64,000 bases of DNA from Sphingomonas sp. BGYR3 (GCF_025153455.1 NZ_JANZNT010000001.1:558001-622000); one strand, 5' to 3'. Positions 39,689-48,941 are shown, numbered from the stretch's first letter. Program-made: numbers and translations. Notes: a model not told the origin generated them from the letters alone.

Positions 39689-40224
39689 GGTGCGGGGCGC
39701 AGCTGACGCCGGTCCTCTGCCGCCTTCAGCACCTCGTACGCCGTCTGGATCGCCTGAAACCGCTTGGCCGCATCCGCATCGCCGGGGCACACATCGGGAT
39801 GATTGGCCTTGGCCATCCGCCGCCACGCGACGCGCACCGCATCGAAATCGGCATCGGGATCGAGTTCGAGAACGGACAGCGCGCGCATTTCATCGCGGCT
39901 GCGCGTGCCATCGCCCGGACCGGACCAGGCGTAATGCGACGATTCGGCATAGCCATTGGCGGTGCGCCGTTCGGCCTCCTCCCGCTGGCGGGCCTCCGCC
40001 TCGTTCAGCCCCTCGAAGTAATTCCAGTTGCGGTTGTATTCCGCGGCGTGCTCTTCGCAGAAATACCAGCGGTCGGGCAAATTCGGTGCCTTTGGCGCGG
40101 GGCGGTCGCCCGGCCGGTCGCAACCGTCCCGGTCGCACAGGCGAACGGGCTTTGCCTCACGCGAGGAGCCATAACCGCGCCAGCGCGGAAATCCCCAGTC
40201 ATTGGAGCGGGTGGATCGTACCAT
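39685..40224 (-). CDS. J-domain protein with N-terminal Cys/His motif
   Basis: 179 residues from ATG 40224 (GTG 40236 possible). The C-terminal ~65 residues are a J domain with the HPD tripeptide (KANHPDVCPGD) and FQAIQTAYEVL. Upstream is a Cys-rich motif (VRLCDRDGCDRPG ... YFCEEHAAEYNRN) that could bind zinc. It should stimulate an Hsp70 through HPD. Coupled to the ferredoxin-like gene, which may point to an iron-sulfur protein assembly or delivery role, as an inference. Confidence 0.85.
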   Translation of the reverse strand: MVRSTRSNDWGFPRWRGYGSSREAKPVRLCDRDGCDRPGDRPAPKAPNLPDRWYFCEEHAAEYNRNWNYFEGLNEAEARQREEAERRTANGYAESSHYAWSGPGDGTRSRDEMRALSVLELDPDADFDAVRVAWRRMAKANHPDVCPGDADAAKRFQAIQTAYEVLKAAEDRRQLRPAP

Positions 40225-40285
40225 CTTGGCCCGCACATAGGCACGCGGGGCGGGATCGCCAAGCGATGTCCGGCCAAAGACATTT

Positions 40286-40324
40286 TATAGCGGTGCGTTA
40301 TTTGACCGATAGCCCACCGCTATA
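40286..40324. promoter_or_regulatory. Perfect 10-bp inverted repeat upstream of sulP-carbonic anhydrase
   Basis: TATAGCGGTG (40286-40295) and CACCGCTATA (40315-40324) are perfect inverted repeats with a 19-bp spacer. The right arm overlaps TATAAT (40321-40326), a perfect -10-like hexamer. TTGACC (40302-40307) sits in the spacer but only 13 bp from TATAAT. Two further motifs, GAATTGCAATC/GAATGCAATC and ATAAGG-CC-CCTTAT (40379-40392), follow before the start. An operator controlling sulP-carbonic anhydrase is likely. Confidence 0.6.
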
Positions 40325-40407
40325 ATGCCGGGAATTGCAATCGCGGCGCTTGATCCGGGCATGGAATGCAATCATCCCATAAGGCCCCTTATTGCCGATG
40401 AGTGTTT

Positions 40408-41994
40408 ATGTCGCAGAACCTCGCTTCCCTGGCTGAAAATTGGCGTCGGGACTTTCCCGCCTCCATCGTCGTTTTCCTGGTCGCGGTGCCGCTCTGCCTC
40501 GGCATTGCGCTGGCATCGGGTGCGCCGCTCTTTTCCGGACTGATCGCCGGGATCGTCGGCGGCATCGTCGTCGGTATCATTTCCAAATCCCCGCTGTCGG
40601 TCAGCGGCCCTGCGGCCGGCCTGACGGTGATCGTCCTGACGGCGATCGAATCGGTGCCCAGCTATCAGGCGTTCCTGCTGGCCGTGGTGCTGGCCGGCGT
40701 GCTTCAGATCGCGTTTTCCTTTACCAAGGGCGGCATTCTGGGTGAATTCGTGCCGACGTCGGTGACGACGGGCATGCTGGCCGCGATCGGCCTGATCCTG
40801 ATCCTGAAGCAGATCCCGCATGCGCTCGGCTATGACGGCGATGTCGAGGGGGATTTCGCGTTCCTGCAGACGGACGGCATGAACACGTTGTCGACCATCT
40901 GGTACACGCTGGCGAACAGCATTCAGTGGGGCGCGGCGATCATCGCGCTGGTATCGCTGATATTCCTGTTCTGGTGGGATGCGAACAAGCCCAAGGACGG
41001 GATGCTGCGCCTGTTGCCCGGCCCGCTGGTCGTGGTGGTGTTCGCCGTCGTCGCCAATGCGGTGTTCGCATCGGCCGCACCCGGCCTGGTCATCGAAAAG
41101 ACCCATCTGGTGCAGGTGCCGGTCGCCGGGTCGGTGGCCGAGTTCTTCAGCTTTTTCTCGTTCCCCGATTTCAGCGCGATCACCCTGCCCGCCGTGTGGA
41201 CCGCCGCGGTCACGCTGGCGCTGGTCGCCAGCCTTGAATCGCTGTTGAGCGTCAAGGCGATCGACACGATCGATCCGGAACGGCGCACGACGGACAAGAA
41301 CCGCGAATTGCTGGCACAAGGCAGCGGCAACCTGATTTCCGGACTGATCGGCGGCCTGCCGGTCACGTCAGTCATCGTCCGGTCGTCGGCCAATGTCGAT
41401 TCGAACGCCAATTCCAAGCTGTCGACGATCCTGCACGGCTTTTGGTTGCTGCTCAGCGTCGTCGTCATTCCGACGATCATCAACCTGATCCCGCTGTCGG
41501 TGCTGGCCGCGATCCTGATCCAGACGGGATACAAGCTGAACAAGCCGGCGCTGTACGTGAAGTTCTGGAAACTGGGCTGGGCGCAGTTCATCCCGTTCTT
41601 TGCCACCGTCGCAGCGATCCTGTTTACCGACCTGCTGAAGGGGATTGCCGTCGGTCTGGCCATCGGTTTCGCCTTTGTCATCGCGCGCAATTTCCGCCCG
41701 GCCGTCACCTATGTCGATGACGAGCATGGCAATGTGCTGGTCCGCGCCCGCCGCAACCTGTATTTCATCCACAAGTACGAATTGCAGAAGGCGTTCGACC
41801 GGGTGCCCGACGGTGCCAATGTCATCATCGACCTGACCGCCGCAGATTTCGTCGATCCCGATAATATCGATATCATCAACGGGTTCAGCGAGGGCGCGCG
41901 GTTCCGCAATATCGACCTGTTCGTGCGCGGCGACACGCCGCGACGCGCCGGCCCGCAGATCAAGGCCGAACCCAAGGACGTGGTGTACGCATGA
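40408..41994 (+). CDS. SulP-family anion transporter (bicarbonate candidate)
   Basis: 528 residues from ATG 40408 (GTG 40402 possible). About 11-12 hydrophobic helices, the SulP signature SKSPLSVSGPAAGLTVIV, VAVPLCLGIALASGAPLF and a short cytoplasmic STAS-like tail (DRVPDGANVIIDLTAADFVD). The stop overlaps the start of a beta-carbonic anhydrase gene, so bicarbonate is the likely substrate (BicA-like), although sulfate remains possible. An inverted repeat lies ahead of it. Confidence 0.9.
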   Translation: MSQNLASLAENWRRDFPASIVVFLVAVPLCLGIALASGAPLFSGLIAGIVGGIVVGIISKSPLSVSGPAAGLTVIVLTAIESVPSYQAFLLAVVLAGVLQIAFSFTKGGILGEFVPTSVTTGMLAAIGLILILKQIPHALGYDGDVEGDFAFLQTDGMNTLSTIWYTLANSIQWGAAIIALVSLIFLFWWDANKPKDGMLRLLPGPLVVVVFAVVANAVFASAAPGLVIEKTHLVQVPVAGSVAEFFSFFSFPDFSAITLPAVWTAAVTLALVASLESLLSVKAIDTIDPERRTTDKNRELLAQGSGNLISGLIGGLPVTSVIVRSSANVDSNANSKLSTILHGFWLLLSVVVIPTIINLIPLSVLAAILIQTGYKLNKPALYVKFWKLGWAQFIPFFATVAAILFTDLLKGIAVGLAIGFAFVIARNFRPAVTYVDDEHGNVLVRARRNLYFIHKYELQKAFDRVPDGANVIIDLTAADFVDPDNIDIINGFSEGARFRNIDLFVRGDTPRRAGPQIKAEPKDVVYA

Positions 41995-42638
41995 GAACCT
42001 ATCATCAGCTGATCCTCGCCAATCGTGCCTGGTCGCAGGAACTGACCGAGCAGGATCCCGATTATTTCCTGCGTCAGACCGAGGGCCAGAAGCCCGACGT
42101 GCTGTGGATCGGCTGTTCCGACAGCCGCGTGTCGCCGGAACAGATCACGCGGACGCAGCCGGGCGAATTGTTCATCCACCGGAACATCGCCAATCTGGTC
42201 CATACGACCGACGACAATTTCATGTCCGTCCTGCAATTCGCGGTCACGGTGCTGAAGGTCGGGCATATCATCATCTGTGGCCATTATGGCTGTGGCGGCC
42301 TGCACGCGACGCTGAACGGTGCGCCCGACGGTCATATCGGCGAATGGCTGAAGAATGCGGCGGACGTCCATGCCAATCACCGGCACGAAATCGATAGCGA
42401 GCCGGATGCCGAGGCCAAGCTGAACCGCCTGGTCGAATGCAATGTCCGCGATCAGCTGGTCGATCTGGCCCGCACGGATATCGTGCAGGCGGCGTTCGCA
42501 TCGGGCCAGCGGCTGCATCTGCACGGCTGGGTCTATGACCTGCGCGACGGGCTGATCAAGCCGCTGCTGGACATTGAGGCGGATACCAACCTGGACACGC
42601 TGGGCGCGCCGGACCGGGTGCTGTCGCCGGCGGCGTAA
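41991..42638 (+). CDS. Beta-carbonic anhydrase
   Basis: 215 residues. Zinc ligands are seen in GCSDSRVSPEQI (Cys, Asp) and ICGHYGCGG (His, Cys). Reversibly hydrates CO2 to bicarbonate. The ATG overlaps the SulP stop (ATGA), indicating coupled translation, so the two act on the same substrate pool. Length is normal. RNase P RNA converges 4 bp downstream. Confidence 0.95.
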   Translation: MRTYHQLILANRAWSQELTEQDPDYFLRQTEGQKPDVLWIGCSDSRVSPEQITRTQPGELFIHRNIANLVHTTDDNFMSVLQFAVTVLKVGHIIICGHYGCGGLHATLNGAPDGHIGEWLKNAADVHANHRHEIDSEPDAEAKLNRLVECNVRDQLVDLARTDIVQAAFASGQRLHLHGWVYDLRDGLIKPLLDIEADTNLDTLGAPDRVLSPAA

Positions 42639-42641
42639 AAG

Positions 42642-43038
42642 GCGTCAGAGGGCCTGTAAGCCGGGTTCTGTCCACCCCTTTCGGGGATGGGCGGCCATTC
42701 CTCTAGGACGACGCTTGCGCGCCGCCTCAAGCAACCAACCCGGACGCCGGGCCGGAACGAGGCCCATATGGCGTCCCTATTCGGTCTTGCTCCCGATGGG
42801 GTTTGCCGTGCCGCCCCCGTTGCCGGGCGCGCGGTGCGCTCTTGCCGCACCCTTTCACCGTGACGCTGCCGAAGCATCGGGGCCGAAGCCCCTGCGCCGT
42901 CTGCTCTCTGTGGCACTTTCCCTGACCCCGGCTGAAAGCCGGTGCCGCCGGGCGTTACCCGGCATCGCCGTTCCGTGGAGCCCGGACTTTCCTCGCCCCC
43001 CGCAATGCGGAGGCCGCGGCCGCCCGGCCCTCTGACGC
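42642..43038 (-). ncRNA. rnpB: RNase P RNA (type A)
   Basis: 397 nt on the minus strand. Ends pair through GCGTCAGAGGGCC/GGCCCTCTGACGC. Conserved boxes include GAGGAAAGTCCGGGCTCC near the 5' end, ACGGTGAAAGGGTGCGG and ACAGAACCCGGCTTACAG near the 3' end. Catalytic RNA of tRNA 5' processing. It converges with the carbonic anhydrase and follows the amidase on the same strand. Confidence 0.97.
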
Positions 43039-43046
43039 GGCCTTCC

Positions 43047-43736
43047 CTAATCGTCTCCCTGCGGTTTGGGAAGCAGCAGCGCGAGCAGGATCATTCGGCA
43101 TTCGGCATCGATGATCCCGTCGATCATTTCCGGCCTGAACCGCCGCTGAAACGCGGTCACAGCCGCTTCTGCATCGCTGACGTCATAGCCGAACCGTTCC
43201 AGCGCCAGCAGGAATCCGCCATCGGGCCAGCCGGGATCGACCAGATTGCGCGTCGGACGCGGCAGCGCCAGCCGCAGCCGGGCGAGCTTGCCCCAGGGAA
43301 ACAGCTCGCCCGGATCCTGTTTGCGGGCAGGCGCAATGTCGGAATGGCCGACGATATTGCCGCGCGTGATTTCGTGCCGATCCTTGATCGCGTGGACAAG
43401 GCGGATGACCGATGCGACCTGTTCGTCGGGAAAGGGGCGATAGCCGAATTCATGCCCCGGATTGACGATTTCGATGCCAATGCTGGCGCTGTTCACGTCC
43501 GTCACGCCGCGCCAGTGCGATCGGCCGGCGTGCCAGGCGCGCTTTTCCTCATCAACCAAGCGATGGATGCGGCCATCCTCCTCGACCAGATAATGGGCCG
43601 ACACCTGAGCATCCGGATCGCGCAGCCGGGCCAGCGCACCGGCAGCATCGGGCATTCCGGTATAGTGCAGCACGATCATCGTGATCGGCAGCAGCCGGTC
43701 GTTGAAGTTGGGCGACGGCGATTCAATCCAGTCCAT
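43047..43736 (-). CDS. N-acetylmuramoyl-L-alanine amidase with peptidoglycan-binding-like tail
   Basis: 229 residues from ATG 43736 (an in-frame ATG at 43793 is less likely). Amidase_2 zinc/active-site pieces VLHYTGMP, NSASIGIEIVNPGHE and VGHSDIAPARKQDPGELFPW are all present. The C-terminal ~60 residues (YDVSDAEAAVTAFQRRFRP) resemble a peptidoglycan-binding domain. AmiD-like. No clear signal peptide is visible. It cleaves between MurNAc and L-Ala. Confidence 0.92.
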   Translation of the reverse strand: MDWIESPSPNFNDRLLPITMIVLHYTGMPDAAGALARLRDPDAQVSAHYLVEEDGRIHRLVDEEKRAWHAGRSHWRGVTDVNSASIGIEIVNPGHEFGYRPFPDEQVASVIRLVHAIKDRHEITRGNIVGHSDIAPARKQDPGELFPWGKLARLRLALPRPTRNLVDPGWPDGGFLLALERFGYDVSDAEAAVTAFQRRFRPEMIDGIIDAECRMILLALLLPKPQGDD

Positions 43737-43794
43737 GACGCAGCACATTCCCCTCAGGCACAGGGGGATGCGGTGCCGGTGCCGAAAAGGCAAG

Positions 43795-44625
43795 TCAGGC
43801 CGGGCGACGCTCGTAATAGCCGCGATGGCGGCGGCTGGGCACCAGCGCGTCGGTCTGACCGATCACGGTTTCGCCCGCGCCAAGGACAAGCAGGCCATCG
43901 GGACGCAGCGCATCGGCCAGGCGATCGAACACCCGCTGGCGAAGGTCCGGCGCGAAATAGATGAGGAGGTTGCGGCACAGGATCAGGTCGAACCGCCCGG
44001 CCGGCGGCTCGTCGGTCACCACATGATGCTGGCGATAGCGGATCCGGGCAACGAGTTCGGGATTGGCGTGCCATTCCTGATCCGTGTCGCCTTCGCTGAA
44101 CCACTGCATCAACCGGCGGATCGGCAGGCCGCGCTGCACCTCGAACTGGGTATAGCGCCCCTCCCGCGCGCGATCGATCGCCACCGATGACACGTCGGTG
44201 CCGGTAATTTCCGGAAAGCGGGACCCGGACAGGTCGGGATGATCGGCAAACAGCATCGCCAGCGACAGCGGCTCCTGACCATAGGAGCAGCCGACCGACC
44301 AGATGCGCAGCCGTCGTTCCGGAAACGCGCGCGCCCGTTCGGCCACCGCCTCGACCAGATGTTCGAACAGCGGGCCATCGCGGAAGAAGGAGGTTTCGTG
44401 GTTCAGCAATGCCTCCACCACCGCATCGCCGACCGAGCGCGGCCCGGTGGACACGGCAAGGGCAAGCTGATCCAGCGTGGTCACGCCGTGATCGCGCATC
44501 ACCGGTTTCAGCGCGGTTTCGATGCGCCACACGCGCCCCTGCGCAATCTGCTGGCCCGTTCGCTGTTCCAGCAGGTTGGTGATGGTCGAGATCGACCGGA
44601 CCGAGGCGATGGGCGATTGGATCAT
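43795..44625 (-). CDS. cheR: CheR-type protein glutamate methyltransferase
   Basis: 276 residues from ATG 44625 (MIQSPIASVRSISTIT). SAM-binding motif SVGCSYGQEPLSLAML, plus FDLILCRNLLIYF in the core. Methylates glutamates on chemoreceptors. The start overlaps the cheB stop by 4 bp. No receptor (MCP) is in this window. It converges on nothing and is 58 bp from the amidase start. Confidence 0.93.
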   Translation of the reverse strand: MIQSPIASVRSISTITNLLEQRTGQQIAQGRVWRIETALKPVMRDHGVTTLDQLALAVSTGPRSVGDAVVEALLNHETSFFRDGPLFEHLVEAVAERARAFPERRLRIWSVGCSYGQEPLSLAMLFADHPDLSGSRFPEITGTDVSSVAIDRAREGRYTQFEVQRGLPIRRLMQWFSEGDTDQEWHANPELVARIRYRQHHVVTDEPPAGRFDLILCRNLLIYFAPDLRQRVFDRLADALRPDGLLVLGAGETVIGQTDALVPSRRHRGYYERRPA

Positions 44626-45701
44626 CGTTGCGCTGCCCGCCGACGGGCGACCATGCGCCCGATCTCTTCGGGCGGCAGGACCAGGCGGGCCAGCCCGGCC
44701 TGAACCGCCGATCCCGGCATGCCCCATACGACCGAACTTGCCTGATCCTGAGCGATGAGTCGTCCGCCGCGCGTCACCAGCTCCTTTGCCCCGCGCGTCC
44801 CGTCCCGGCCCATGCCGCTGAGCAGAACGGCGAGCGCGCGGTCGCCATAGACATCGCCGACCGACTGGAACATCGGATCGACCGACGGCATGCAGCCGCT
44901 GGGCGCCGGTGCGGTCGACAGGCGGATGGAAACGCCATCCGCCATCTTTACACATTCGATATGGGCATTGCCCGGCGCGATCACGATGCGGCCCGGCCGC
45001 ACGCGCAGGTGATCGCACGCCACCTCGCACGGGCGGCCGGCCATCACCGCGATTTGCGCGGCGAAATAGGTCATGAAGCTTTCGGGCAGATGCTGGGTGA
45101 TCAGGATGGGGGCATCCATGCTTGGCGGGATTTCGCGCAGCATCCCGCTGAGCGCGTGAATGCCGCCGGTCGATGCACCGATGGCCACCACGTCGAACTG
45201 TCCGATCGCGTTGGGTGGCAGGGGCAGCACGGCATCGGGTGCCGCCGCGTCAACCGGCGCGGGATCAGCCAGGCGAACCAGTTTTTCGGCCAGTTGTTCG
45301 GCAAAACGGCTGCCGATGCTGCCCAGGCCCGGCTTGACCAGCGTGTCGGCCGCGCCCAGCGCCAGCGCCTGAAGCGACGATGCAGCGCCGTCCGATGCGG
45401 CGGACGAGACGATCAGCACCCGCGCGCCAACGCCCGCATCGATCAGCCGGGGCAAGGCGGCCAGTCCGCTGATACCGGGCAGTTCGAGGTCGAGCAGGAT
45501 GATGTCGACGGTATTCTGCGCCAGGAATTGCAGGGCACGCGCCGCATCCGGCACCGCGCCGGCGATGACGAAGTCCGGCAGGCTTTGCACCAGCCGTTCG
45601 ATCACCGATCGCGCGACAACCGAATCATCGACGATCAAAACGCGCCGAAGCGTGGCCGAAGCGTCCGGTTCTGGAGCCTTCAAGGGTGTGGGCGGGTGCA
45701 T
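44622..45701 (-). CDS. cheB: CheB-type chemotaxis methylesterase
   Basis: 359 residues. N-terminal receiver (VLIVDDSVVARSVI, phospho-Asp in DIILLDLELPG), C-terminal esterase with catalytic Ser in GASTGGIHAL, His in ITQHLPESF and Asp in SGMGRDGTRG. Complete catalytic triad, so active. Removes methyl groups from receptors in response to CheA phosphorylation. Lies 25 bp from the stand-alone receiver gene. Confidence 0.95.
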   Translation of the reverse strand: MHPPTPLKAPEPDASATLRRVLIVDDSVVARSVIERLVQSLPDFVIAGAVPDAARALQFLAQNTVDIILLDLELPGISGLAALPRLIDAGVGARVLIVSSAASDGAASSLQALALGAADTLVKPGLGSIGSRFAEQLAEKLVRLADPAPVDAAAPDAVLPLPPNAIGQFDVVAIGASTGGIHALSGMLREIPPSMDAPILITQHLPESFMTYFAAQIAVMAGRPCEVACDHLRVRPGRIVIAPGNAHIECVKMADGVSIRLSTAPAPSGCMPSVDPMFQSVGDVYGDRALAVLLSGMGRDGTRGAKELVTRGGRLIAQDQASSVVWGMPGSAVQAGLARLVLPPEEIGRMVARRRAAQR

Positions 45702-45726
45702 TGCCGTGCGTTGCCGGAAAAGGCGA

Positions 45727-46092
45727 TCAGGCCATGCCGACGATCTGAAGCTTGCTTTGCAACGTGTCGCGGTCGAACGGTTTCATGACATATTCGTCGG
45801 CCCCCGCCTCGATCGCGGCGCGGATATAGGCCATGCCGTTTTCGGTGGTGCAGAACACGACCTTGGGCTTTTGGGCGAGGCCGCTTTCCTTGAGCGCGCG
45901 CAGGAAATCCATGCCGCTCATGATCGGCATGTTCCAATCGAGCAGGATCACGTCCGGCGGCGTGGCCATGCAGGATTCCAGCGCCTCGCGCCCGTCCCCG
46001 GCCTCGCGCACCGTAAAGTTCAGCGTCTCGAGGATATGCCGGGCGACCTTGCGGATCACCTTGGAATCGTCGACCACCAGACAGGTCTTCAT
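45727..46092 (-). CDS. Single-domain response regulator (CheY-like)
   Basis: 121 residues, one receiver domain. Acid pair D8-D9, phospho-acceptor D52 in LLDWNMP, and conserved Lys in YVMKPFD. Output partner is not encoded here; CheY-type proteins usually act on flagellar motors or, in alphaproteobacteria, on other targets. Located between cheB and cheW. Confidence 0.93.
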   Translation of the reverse strand: MKTCLVVDDSKVIRKVARHILETLNFTVREAGDGREALESCMATPPDVILLDWNMPIMSGMDFLRALKESGLAQKPKVVFCTTENGMAYIRAAIEAGADEYVMKPFDRDTLQSKLQIVGMA

Positions 46093-46173
46093 GCGTCGCT
46101 TCCCGTATACTTATCGGTCAATTCTTGTGGCACGCCGGGAGTAACCACGACGTTAATCGCCAGATGCCGCACT

Positions 46174-46602
46174 TCAGGCGGCAAGCGCGTGACTGGGCAC
46201 CAGCGCGGCCAGGTTGATCACCAGCACCGGTTCGCCCGAATGATCGATGACGCCGGTTGCCGCACGGCTCCATTCCCCCGCAATCGGAAGCGCGGCGTTG
46301 AGCGCGGTCATCGCCAGCGGCACGATATCGTCCAGGGCATCGACCAGCATCGCATAGTGGTGATTGTCGTACCGGATGATGATCGCCCGTCGCGATTCAG
46401 TGACACCGGCCAGACCAAGCGCCACGCGGCTGTCGATGACGGTCACCACCCGGCTGCGCAGGGCAGCAAGGCCGCAGACGCCGGCCGGGGCGCAGGGCAC
46501 CGGGGTGATATCGCCAAGATCGACCACCGATTCCACCTGGTCGGAATCGATCGCGACGGTGCGGCCATCAAGCTGGGCCAGCAGGTAAAGCCGTTCGTTC
46601 AT
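46174..46602 (-). CDS. cheW: CheW-type coupling protein
   Basis: 142 residues, one CheW (SH3-like) domain; pattern LYLLAQLDGRTVAIDSDQVESV and VTVIDSRVALGL. Links receptors to CheA. The ATG overlaps the cheA stop by 1 base (TGATG). An 81-bp gap separates it from cheY. Confidence 0.93.
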   Translation of the reverse strand: MNERLYLLAQLDGRTVAIDSDQVESVVDLGDITPVPCAPAGVCGLAALRSRVVTVIDSRVALGLAGVTESRRAIIIRYDNHHYAMLVDALDDIVPLAMTALNAALPIAGEWSRAATGVIDHSGEPVLVINLAALVPSHALAA

Positions 46603-48941
46603 CACGCCCCCTTTCGCCGCAGCGACTGTTTCACGGCAGCGACCACGGCTTCGCGGTCGTAACGCCAGACGCTTTCGGGCCGCGCCGGATCGGGTTCGGG
46701 CGCAGCGCGAAGCGTGACGACCGTTTGCGCCGGACCATCGGCGGGCACGGGGGTGTCGTCGGACAGGATCAACAGGTCCGCCCGCTCTCCACCGCGCAGC
46801 CGCTGGGTCACGCGAAAGCCCATCCCCTCGATGATCGGCCGCAGAAAGGTCTGCGTCCAGCCGGAGGCATCGTCGCCGATCAGGCACAGCGGCTGAACGG
46901 CGGCCGCCGGATGGTGATGATCGCCATGCGTGGCGAACAGCCAGATCAGGTCGAGCAGTTCGGTCGGTTCGCCATCGACCAGAGTGACGCCAGCCACATG
47001 GCCCGGCGCAGCAGCCGGGACCAGCGGTTCAGTGACCTGCACGATGTCCACGCTTTCGCGGACAGCATAGCCGATTTCAGTTGCGCCGTCATGGAGCCGA
47101 AGGACGCTGACCCGATCCAGCCCGTCGACCGGCGCAACCGTGGCCAGCGGGATGATGGTGCCGTCGATCGTCATGCGCAGCCGCCCGGCGCTTTCGCGGA
47201 TGGCATCGGTCGTCACCTGTTCGACCCGGTCGACGGCGGCCAGCGGGACGATGCGGCGGGCGCCGTCCAGATCGTGGATCAGCAGCGCCGGATAGCCCCG
47301 CTCCCCAGCATCGTCATCGGCAGCACCGTCGGAATCTGCCATGACCGTTCCGCTGCCGGCGACCCCCGCCGCAGCGGCAATCCCGGCACAGTCGAGGATC
47401 AACATCGGCACGCCATTGTCGGGCAGCGTCTGTCCGGCGAACAGACCGCAGGCCATGATCGCGGGCGCCGCAGGTTTGATGACCAGTTCTTCGTTGTCGA
47501 GCACGGAATCGACCGCCACGACATAGCTGGTGGTCCCGACGCTGACGATCACCAGCTTGCCATCGCCATCCATCCGCCCAGTGCAGTTCAGGCCGAGCAT
47601 CGCACACAGATTGACGAGCGGCAGGCGGCGGCCGCGCACCGTTGCTACATCCTGATCGCCCAGCCGGTCGATGCGGATGGTGTCGCCGCGCAGCATGACG
47701 ATTTCCTCGATCGTCTGGCGCGGCATGGCGAACCGCTGACCGCCGAGGCCCACGACGATGGTCGGGATGATGGACAGGGTGAGCGGCACATGGATCGACA
47801 CGCGCAGGCCGTGGCCGGGCATATTGTCGAGGAGGATGCGGCCGCCAATCTGTTCGATACAGGCGCGCACCACGTCCATGCCGACCCCGCGGCCGGAAAT
47901 TTCGGTCACCTCGTCCTTGGTCGACAGACCGGGTTCGAAGATCAGTTCGAGCCGTTCACGCGGCGACAGCGCGCGCAGTTCGCTTTCGCTGCGCCCGGCC
48001 CGGACCAGCTTGGCGATCAGCCGTTCGGGGTCGATGCCGCGACCGTCATCGGCAATGTCGATCACGATCTGGTTGCCGGACTGACGGGCGGAGACGGTCA
48101 ACCGGCCGTTCTCGCGCTTGCCGGCGGCGCGGCGTTCCATCGGCGATTCAATGCCATGGTCGATGGCGTTGCGGATGATGTGGACCAGCGGATCGCGCAT
48201 CAGCTCGATCATCTCGCGGTCCAGCTCGACCTCCGACCCCTCGACATTCAGCGTCACCGACTTGGCGCAGGCAGCCGCCGTGTCGCGCACCATGCGTGGC
48301 AGCGGCGAAAACAGCGCCTCCACCTTCTGCATCCGGGTGCGCGTCACGGTGTCGCGCATTTCGGCCACGGTGGCGGACAGCCGCTCCAGCGATGCCTCGA
48401 TCGCCGGATCAACGTCATGGTCGCGCAGCCGCCGGGCAAGTTCGTTGCGGGCCAGCACCATGTCCGACATGCCGCTCATCATCCGGTCGAGCAGATCGAC
48501 GTTGAGCCGGACCGAGCGCGCGGCAGAGCGAAAGCCCTGAACCACCGGGATGGCGGGCGGCTGCGGACCGATTCCCCCTTCGGCCAGGGCAGCGATCAGC
48601 AGGTCTTCGCCGGAATCGTCCAGCGCAGCGCCAGCATCGATCGCCTCGACAATCTCTCCGATCCGGTCGACCACCGACAGCACGGCGTTGACCAGCGAGG
48701 GGTCCGGCCGCCGCTTGCCATCGCGCACATCGGCCAGCACGTCCTCTGCCGCATGGCTCAGCCGGGCAAGACGGGGCAGATCCAGGAACCCGCAGCTTCC
48801 CTTGACCGTGTGGACAAAGCGGAAAATGGCATCCAGCCGGGCACGATCATCGGGATTGGCTTCCCACGCGATGATTTCCCCGGAAAGCGATTCAAGCGTT
48901 TCCCGGGTCTCGGCGATGAATTCTACGAGCAGATCGTCCAT
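46602..48941 (-). CDS. cheA: CheA-type histidine kinase with receiver-like tail
   Basis: 779 residues. Hpt domain with H44 in VHTVKG; dimerisation helices ~142-210; HATPase with N-box N258/DHG 261-263, G1 DDGRGID 298-304 and G2 GRGVGMD 350-356; then two CheW-like segments (~390-520 and ~550-670). The last ~96 residues (from PLCLIGDD) look like a receiver domain: hydrophobic beta1 with D-D, helix, DLLILSDD, but Ser occupies the phospho-acceptor position. Phosphorylates CheY/CheB. The composite C-terminus is not the usual P1-P5 layout. Confidence 0.92.
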   Translation of the reverse strand: MDDLLVEFIAETRETLESLSGEIIAWEANPDDRARLDAIFRFVHTVKGSCGFLDLPRLARLSHAAEDVLADVRDGKRRPDPSLVNAVLSVVDRIGEIVEAIDAGAALDDSGEDLLIAALAEGGIGPQPPAIPVVQGFRSAARSVRLNVDLLDRMMSGMSDMVLARNELARRLRDHDVDPAIEASLERLSATVAEMRDTVTRTRMQKVEALFSPLPRMVRDTAAACAKSVTLNVEGSEVELDREMIELMRDPLVHIIRNAIDHGIESPMERRAAGKRENGRLTVSARQSGNQIVIDIADDGRGIDPERLIAKLVRAGRSESELRALSPRERLELIFEPGLSTKDEVTEISGRGVGMDVVRACIEQIGGRILLDNMPGHGLRVSIHVPLTLSIIPTIVVGLGGQRFAMPRQTIEEIVMLRGDTIRIDRLGDQDVATVRGRRLPLVNLCAMLGLNCTGRMDGDGKLVIVSVGTTSYVVAVDSVLDNEELVIKPAAPAIMACGLFAGQTLPDNGVPMLILDCAGIAAAAGVAGSGTVMADSDGAADDDAGERGYPALLIHDLDGARRIVPLAAVDRVEQVTTDAIRESAGRLRMTIDGTIIPLATVAPVDGLDRVSVLRLHDGATEIGYAVRESVDIVQVTEPLVPAAAPGHVAGVTLVDGEPTELLDLIWLFATHGDHHHPAAAVQPLCLIGDDASGWTQTFLRPIIEGMGFRVTQRLRGGERADLLILSDDTPVPADGPAQTVVTLRAAPEPDPARPESVWRYDREAVVAAVKQSLRRKGA

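Noticed and set aside
40302..40326. TTGACC/TATAAT as a classical sigma70 promoter
   Set aside because: Spacer is 13 bp, not ~17; TATAAT may be real but the -35 pairing is not convincing.
46141..46156. CtrA-like box GTAA/TTAA upstream of cheY
   Set aside because: Spacing is 8 bases, not 7, and the first half is imperfect.
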